Shown in pieces: positions 31,476 to 34,577 of a DNA stretch of 34,577 nt. The notes below the pieces were generated by a model that saw only the letters and a program-made list of their open reading frames with translations, made no database searches and was not told the origin of the DNA. This DNA is from DASYHS01 sp035998295 (GTDB taxonomy: Bacteria; Pseudomonadota; Alphaproteobacteria; Azospirillales; Azospirillaceae): contig NZ_DASYHS010000038.1 in NCBI RefSeq assembly GCF_035998295.1, forward strand, positions 1 through 34,577, read 5' to 3'. Positions within the stretch are counted from its first letter, which is position 1, and every line of letters begins with the position of its first letter. Position numbers and translations under genes: made by a program.

Positions 31476-32427
31476 CGTCCTGCTTCAGCAGAAGCTGCGG
31501 GTCGGCTTCGATGAACTTCAGCGCGGACAGCGCCGGATACCCCTTGGGCGGAGCGACGTCCGGCGTCGCGGGGTAGTAGCCCTGCCGGACGGACTGGCTC
31601 TGCGCCGCCTCCGAGAGCTGCCAGTCCACGAACGCCTTGGCGGCCTCGGGGTTGGACGCGGTCTTCAGGATGCCGACGGGCTGGGTGATGATGGTGACGC
31701 CCTCCTCGGGCGCCACCCAATCCACCGGCGACCCCTTCTCCTTGGCGTTCAGCGCCATGTACTCGATGATGATGCCGTAGGCCTTCTCGCCCCGGGCCAC
31801 CGCCTCGACGACGGAGCCGTTGCCCTTGCCGGCGACGGCACCGCCCTCGGCCAGCTTCTCGTAGTAGTCCCAGCCGAATTCCGGCTGCTGGACGACGGTC
31901 CCGACATGGATCGCCGCGGCCCCGGAATAGAGCGGGCTCGGCATGATCAGCGAGGAGGCCGCGTCCTCGGCGAGGAGGTCGTTCCACGACCGGGGCGGCT
32001 GCTGCACGAGGTTCGTGTTGTAGATGATCCCCGTGGTGATCAGCTTGGTGCCGAAGAAGGTGCGGTCCGGGTCGATCAGCGCCTCGGGCGTAGCACCCGC
32101 CGCCGCGTCCGCATAGGCCATCAGGCGGCCGTCGTCCTTTAGCTGCGTCATCGCGACCGCATCCGCGATCAGCAGGACGTCCGGCTTCGGGTCGCCGGCG
32201 GCGAATTCGGCCTGGAGCTTGTTCATCACCTCCGTGGTGCCGGAGCGGAACAGCTCCACCTCGACGTCGGGATGGGCCTCGTTGAACGCCGCGATCACCT
32301 CGGCCATCTGCTCGGTCGGCTGGGAGGTGTAGACGGTCAGCGTGCCCGAGGGCTGGGCATGGGCGGGGGCTCCCGAGGCGAGCGACAGGGCCACGGCACC
32401 AAGGGCGAGGGATCTGCGGAACCGCAT
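31435..32427 (-). CDS. Periplasmic substrate-binding protein of the FbpA/AfuA type
   Basis: A 330-residue binding protein. A Sec signal with cleavage at AHA-QP (about 24) is followed by the cluster pattern LTVYTSQPTEQMAEVIAAF, VELFRSGTTEVMNKLQAE and DVLLIADAVAM, typical of the iron/phosphonate/sugar-phosphate group. I cannot confidently place the paired Tyr that bind Fe(III) in FbpA, so iron is not assured. The downstream phosphodiesterase-like and phosphatase genes point to a phosphate ester instead, in the manner of AfuA, which binds sugar phosphates. First gene of the operon, with GGAGA before the ATG at 32427. Confidence 0.9.
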   Translation of the reverse strand: MRFRRSLALGAVALSLASGAPAHAQPSGTLTVYTSQPTEQMAEVIAAFNEAHPDVEVELFRSGTTEVMNKLQAEFAAGDPKPDVLLIADAVAMTQLKDDGRLMAYADAAAGATPEALIDPDRTFFGTKLITTGIIYNTNLVQQPPRSWNDLLAEDAASSLIMPSPLYSGAAAIHVGTVVQQPEFGWDYYEKLAEGGAVAGKGNGSVVEAVARGEKAYGIIIEYMALNAKEKGSPVDWVAPEEGVTIITQPVGILKTASNPEAAKAFVDWQLSEAAQSQSVRQGYYPATPDVAPPKGYPALSALKFIEADPQLLLKQDDETKRKFADLFGG

Positions 32428-32464
32428 CGTCTCGGTTCTCCATCTGCGTTGCTGGGCTGCGTTG

Positions 32465-32536
32465 CCGGACGGTCGTCCGGCGCCGGCGGCAGGCATCGTG
32501 CCGACCGGCGAACCGTTAGCAGAAGATTGTTACGGT
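32465..32536 (-). promoter_or_regulatory. Control region of the importer operon with two inverted repeats
   Basis: CCGGACG-GT-CGTCCGG (32465-32480) is a perfect inverted repeat, about 40 bases before the start codon. ACCGTTA (32512-32518), 11 bases and TTACGGT (32530-32536) form another with one mismatch. The first could be a leader hairpin or operator. The second has the size and symmetry of a dimeric regulator site. No clear Fur box was seen. Confidence 0.4.
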
Positions 32537-32573
32537 TTCGGGATGCCGCAGACGGTCGTGTGGGCCCGCGGCC

Positions 32574-33200
32574 TTACGCGGCGGGGCGCCGCGTGGTCGC
32601 GAGCATGACGCCGAAGGCGATCATCGTGCCGCCGCTGACGCGGTTGAACCACGTGAAGGCCGTGCCGCGCAGGAGGGAGCGCAGCCGCGAGCCCGCCACC
32701 GAGTAGGCGGCGATCGCGACCACTTCCAGCAGCAGGAAGGCGGCGCCCAGGACGGCGAAGCTCGACGCGTAGGACGCGGGATCGACGAACTGCGGGAAGA
32801 AGGCCGTGAAGATCAGGATGGCCTTCGGGTTGCCCGCCGCGACCAGGAACTCCTCCCGCGCCATGCTCGCGACCGACCGCGGGGGATGCCCGTCGCCGTC
32901 CATCGGCACGACCGGCGCCTTCGAGCGGAACAGCTTCACCCCGATCCACACCAGATAGGCGGCGCCGGCCCATTTGACGGCCGTGAACACCGCCTCCGAC
33001 GCCATCAGGATCGCGCCGAGCCCCAGGCCCGCGATCGCGATCATGATCGCGAAGGCCGCCAGCCGTCCCGAGGAGGCGAGGACGGCCGGCGCCACGCCGA
33101 CCCGTGCGCCGTTGGTGAGCGACAGGAGGTTGTTGGGCCCGAACGCCATGTTGAGCGCGAAGCAGGCGGGCAGGAACAGCAGGATGGCGTGGAGCGACAT
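32574..33200 (-). CDS. LysE family amino acid exporter
   Basis: A 208-residue inner-membrane protein with about six hydrophobic helices. The LysE/RhtB pattern is clear: FGPNNLLSLTNGARVG near the N terminus, GAAYLVWIGVKLFRS after helix 3, then the NPKAILIFTAFFPQFVDP signature. Members export amino acids such as lysine, threonine or homoserine lactones; the specificity cannot be read. Start: ATG at 33200. It is divergent from the alpha-hydroxy-acid oxidase gene and lies upstream of the importer operon on the same strand, 146 bases apart, with a probable separate promoter for the latter. Confidence 0.92.
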   Translation of the reverse strand: MSLHAILLFLPACFALNMAFGPNNLLSLTNGARVGVAPAVLASSGRLAAFAIMIAIAGLGLGAILMASEAVFTAVKWAGAAYLVWIGVKLFRSKAPVVPMDGDGHPPRSVASMAREEFLVAAGNPKAILIFTAFFPQFVDPASYASSFAVLGAAFLLLEVVAIAAYSVAGSRLRSLLRGTAFTWFNRVSGGTMIAFGVMLATTRRPAA

Positions 33201-33344
33201 TGGCGGGTCCGTCCGGTGTGGCGTCCCGCGAGGTTACCGCTGTTCGCGCGGCCATTCATTCCGATTCCGCTGCCAGGATCGAGCGCATGCCGCCCGCATC
33301 GATGCTATCGTGGGATGTGGTCCATGCGGCAGGAGGAGCGGGGG

Positions 33345-34577
33345 ATGGACGGGACCGTGGTCGAACCGGTCGGCAGCCCGGCGGCGCCGGCGGGGCCGGC
33401 AGGGCCGGCGGCGAGTGGTGCGCTCGCACGCGCCGTGTGCGTCGCGGATCTGCGCCGCCTCGCCCGGCGGCGCCTGCCGCGGGCGGTGTTCGACTTCATC
33501 GACGGTGGTGCCGGCGACGAGCGGACGCTGCGGGCCAACGAGGAGGCCTTCGCCGACTGGCGTCTCCTTCCCCGCGTCGCGGTCGACGTCAGCCGCCGCA
33601 CGGCCGGGACCGGCATCCTCGGCCATGCGTCGCGCCTGCCGCTCGTCCTCGCGCCGACGGGGCTCGCCGGGCTGTTCCATCCCGACGGGGAGGCCGCGGC
33701 GGCCCGGGCGGCGGCGGCGGCCGGCGTGCCGTTCTGCCTGTCGACCAACTCCGTCGCCTCGATCGAGGAGGTGGCCGCCGCCGCGGGCCGGACGGAACGA
33801 TGGTTCCAGCTCTACTTCCTCAAGGACCGGGACTGGATGGCGTCGCTCGTGAACCGCGCGCGTGCGGCCGACTACCGCGTCCTGTGCGTCACCCTCGACC
33901 TTCCGATCACCGGCCGGCGCGAGCGCGACCAGCGCAACGGCTTCACGATGCCGCTGCGCCCGACCCCCCGGAACCTCCTGGACCTGGCGCTGAGGCCGCG
34001 ATGGCTGCTCGGCGCGCTCCGCTCCCCGGTGCGGTTCGGGAACTTCGAGGGACTGGCGCCCTCCGGGATCACCAGCGTCGCCAGCCACGTCGCGACGCTG
34101 TTCGACCCATCGGCGACCTGGGACGACGTCGCCCGCCTGCGCGACGCCTGGCCGGGCCCGGTGGTGGTGAAGGGCATCCTCCATCCCGACGACGCGGTCC
34201 GGGCGGTGACGCTCGGCGCCGACGCGGTGATCGTCTCGAACCACGGCGGCCGGCAGCTCGACCAGGTCCCGGCCTCTCTCGAGGCCCTGCCGGCGGTCGT
34301 CGGCGCGCTCGCCGGCCGGGCCGAGGTGATCCTGGACGGCGGCGTGCGCCGGGGGACCGACGTCCTGACCGCACTGGCGCTCGGCGCCTCGGCCTGCATG
34401 ATCGGTCGCGCCTTCCTGTGGGGCCTGTCGGCCGGTGGGCAGGCCGGGGTCGCGCGCACGCTGCGCATCCTCGCCGACGAGATCGACACCGCGATGGCGC
34501 TGCTCGGCGTCGACACGGTCGCCGCCCTCGGCCGCGATCATCTGCGCCCGGCCGGGCGCACCGGCTACGACGACAGC
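33345..34577 (+). CDS. FMN-dependent alpha-hydroxy-acid oxidizing protein (partial, cut at window edge)
   Basis: An open frame of 411 codons that reaches the window edge without a stop. It is an FMN TIM-barrel of the lactate dehydrogenase/glycolate oxidase family. Marks are FDFIDGGAGDERTLRAN, LVLAPTGLAGLFHPDGE, FQLYFLKDRDW, catalytic SNHGGRQLD, and the FMN phosphate site LDGGVRRGTDV...GRAFLWGL. Length suggests only the last few residues are missing. The second ATG (33345) has AGGAGG eight bases upstream and is preferred over the ATG at 33324. It oxidises an L-2-hydroxyacid, passing electrons to a quinone or to oxygen, in which case H2O2 forms. The acceptor is unknown. Confidence 0.93.
   Translation, partial: MDGTVVEPVGSPAAPAGPAGPAASGALARAVCVADLRRLARRRLPRAVFDFIDGGAGDERTLRANEEAFADWRLLPRVAVDVSRRTAGTGILGHASRLPLVLAPTGLAGLFHPDGEAAAARAAAAAGVPFCLSTNSVASIEEVAAAAGRTERWFQLYFLKDRDWMASLVNRARAADYRVLCVTLDLPITGRRERDQRNGFTMPLRPTPRNLLDLALRPRWLLGALRSPVRFGNFEGLAPSGITSVASHVATLFDPSATWDDVARLRDAWPGPVVVKGILHPDDAVRAVTLGADAVIVSNHGGRQLDQVPASLEALPAVVGALAGRAEVILDGGVRRGTDVLTALALGASACMIGRAFLWGLSAGGQAGVARTLRILADEIDTAMALLGVDTVAALGRDHLRPAGRTGYDDS

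Noticed and set aside
31435..32427. Assignment of the importer as an iron(III) system
   Set aside because: FbpA-like fold but no confident Tyr pair, no Fur box, and phosphate-ester-type enzymes in the operon.

Overview
The window is about 70% G+C, with long overlapping antisense open frames, strong G/C third-position bias, EcfG-type promoter signals and gene families typical of soil or plant-associated Alphaproteobacteria (Rhodospirillales- or Methylobacterium-like). That placement is inference from gene content and composition. I found one tRNA and about 28 protein genes, all but one complete. There is no insertion sequence, phage gene or CRISPR array. The right edge cuts the last gene.

Layout. 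1-505: tRNA-Lys(CTT) with a promoter-like upstream box and a downstream hairpin, then a low-GC island. 506-2511: a Tat-exported tyrosinase followed by a small secreted protein that resembles the tyrosinase's own C-terminal domain. 2563-4397: a near-perfect EcfG promoter, then a substrate-binding-protein-like lipoprotein coupled (ATGA) to a CDF transporter with an altered metal site. 4428-5711: a WYL/YafY regulator divergent from a GFA-family zinc protein. 5861-7986 (minus): zinc alcohol/formaldehyde dehydrogenase and a fatty-acid-hydroxylase-family membrane enzyme. 8156-12942 (plus): a PoxB-like ThDP enzyme and a large YdiJ-like FAD/Fe-S oxidoreductase. 13141-18401 (plus): a probable stress block with two DUF3309-like membrane microproteins, a PIN protein, a DUF2267 protein, two PRC-barrel proteins, and a protein-isoaspartate methyltransferase/erythromycin-esterase fusion. 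18409-20114 (minus): a CYP152 peroxygenase overlapping a small lipoprotein gene. 20179-22797: LysR regulator, divergent MFS exporter, SemiSWEET. 22820-26885 (minus): a lodA/lodB-type pair in which LodA carries an N-terminal catalase-like domain. 27003-32427 (minus): a tightly overlapping operon of an FbpA/AfuA-type ABC importer, an MBL (probably beta-CASP-like) hydrolase and a histidine phosphatase. 32574-34577: LysE exporter and a divergent alpha-hydroxy-acid oxidase.

How they may work together. Peroxide and redox chemistry recurs: LodA-type oxidases make H2O2, CYP152 enzymes consume it, alpha-hydroxy-acid oxidases may make it, and tyrosinase oxidises phenols. Aldehyde and organic-acid oxidation is covered by the dehydrogenase, ThDP enzyme and YdiJ-like protein. 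The 13-18 kb block looks like envelope and protein-damage management.

Most promising for novelty are the catalase-like/LodA fusion, whose distal His column reads Phe while the proximal Tyr is kept; the importer-MBL-phosphatase operon, which reads like uptake and hydrolysis of a phosphate ester; the detached tyrosinase lid-like protein; and the EcfG-driven lipoprotein-CDF pair.
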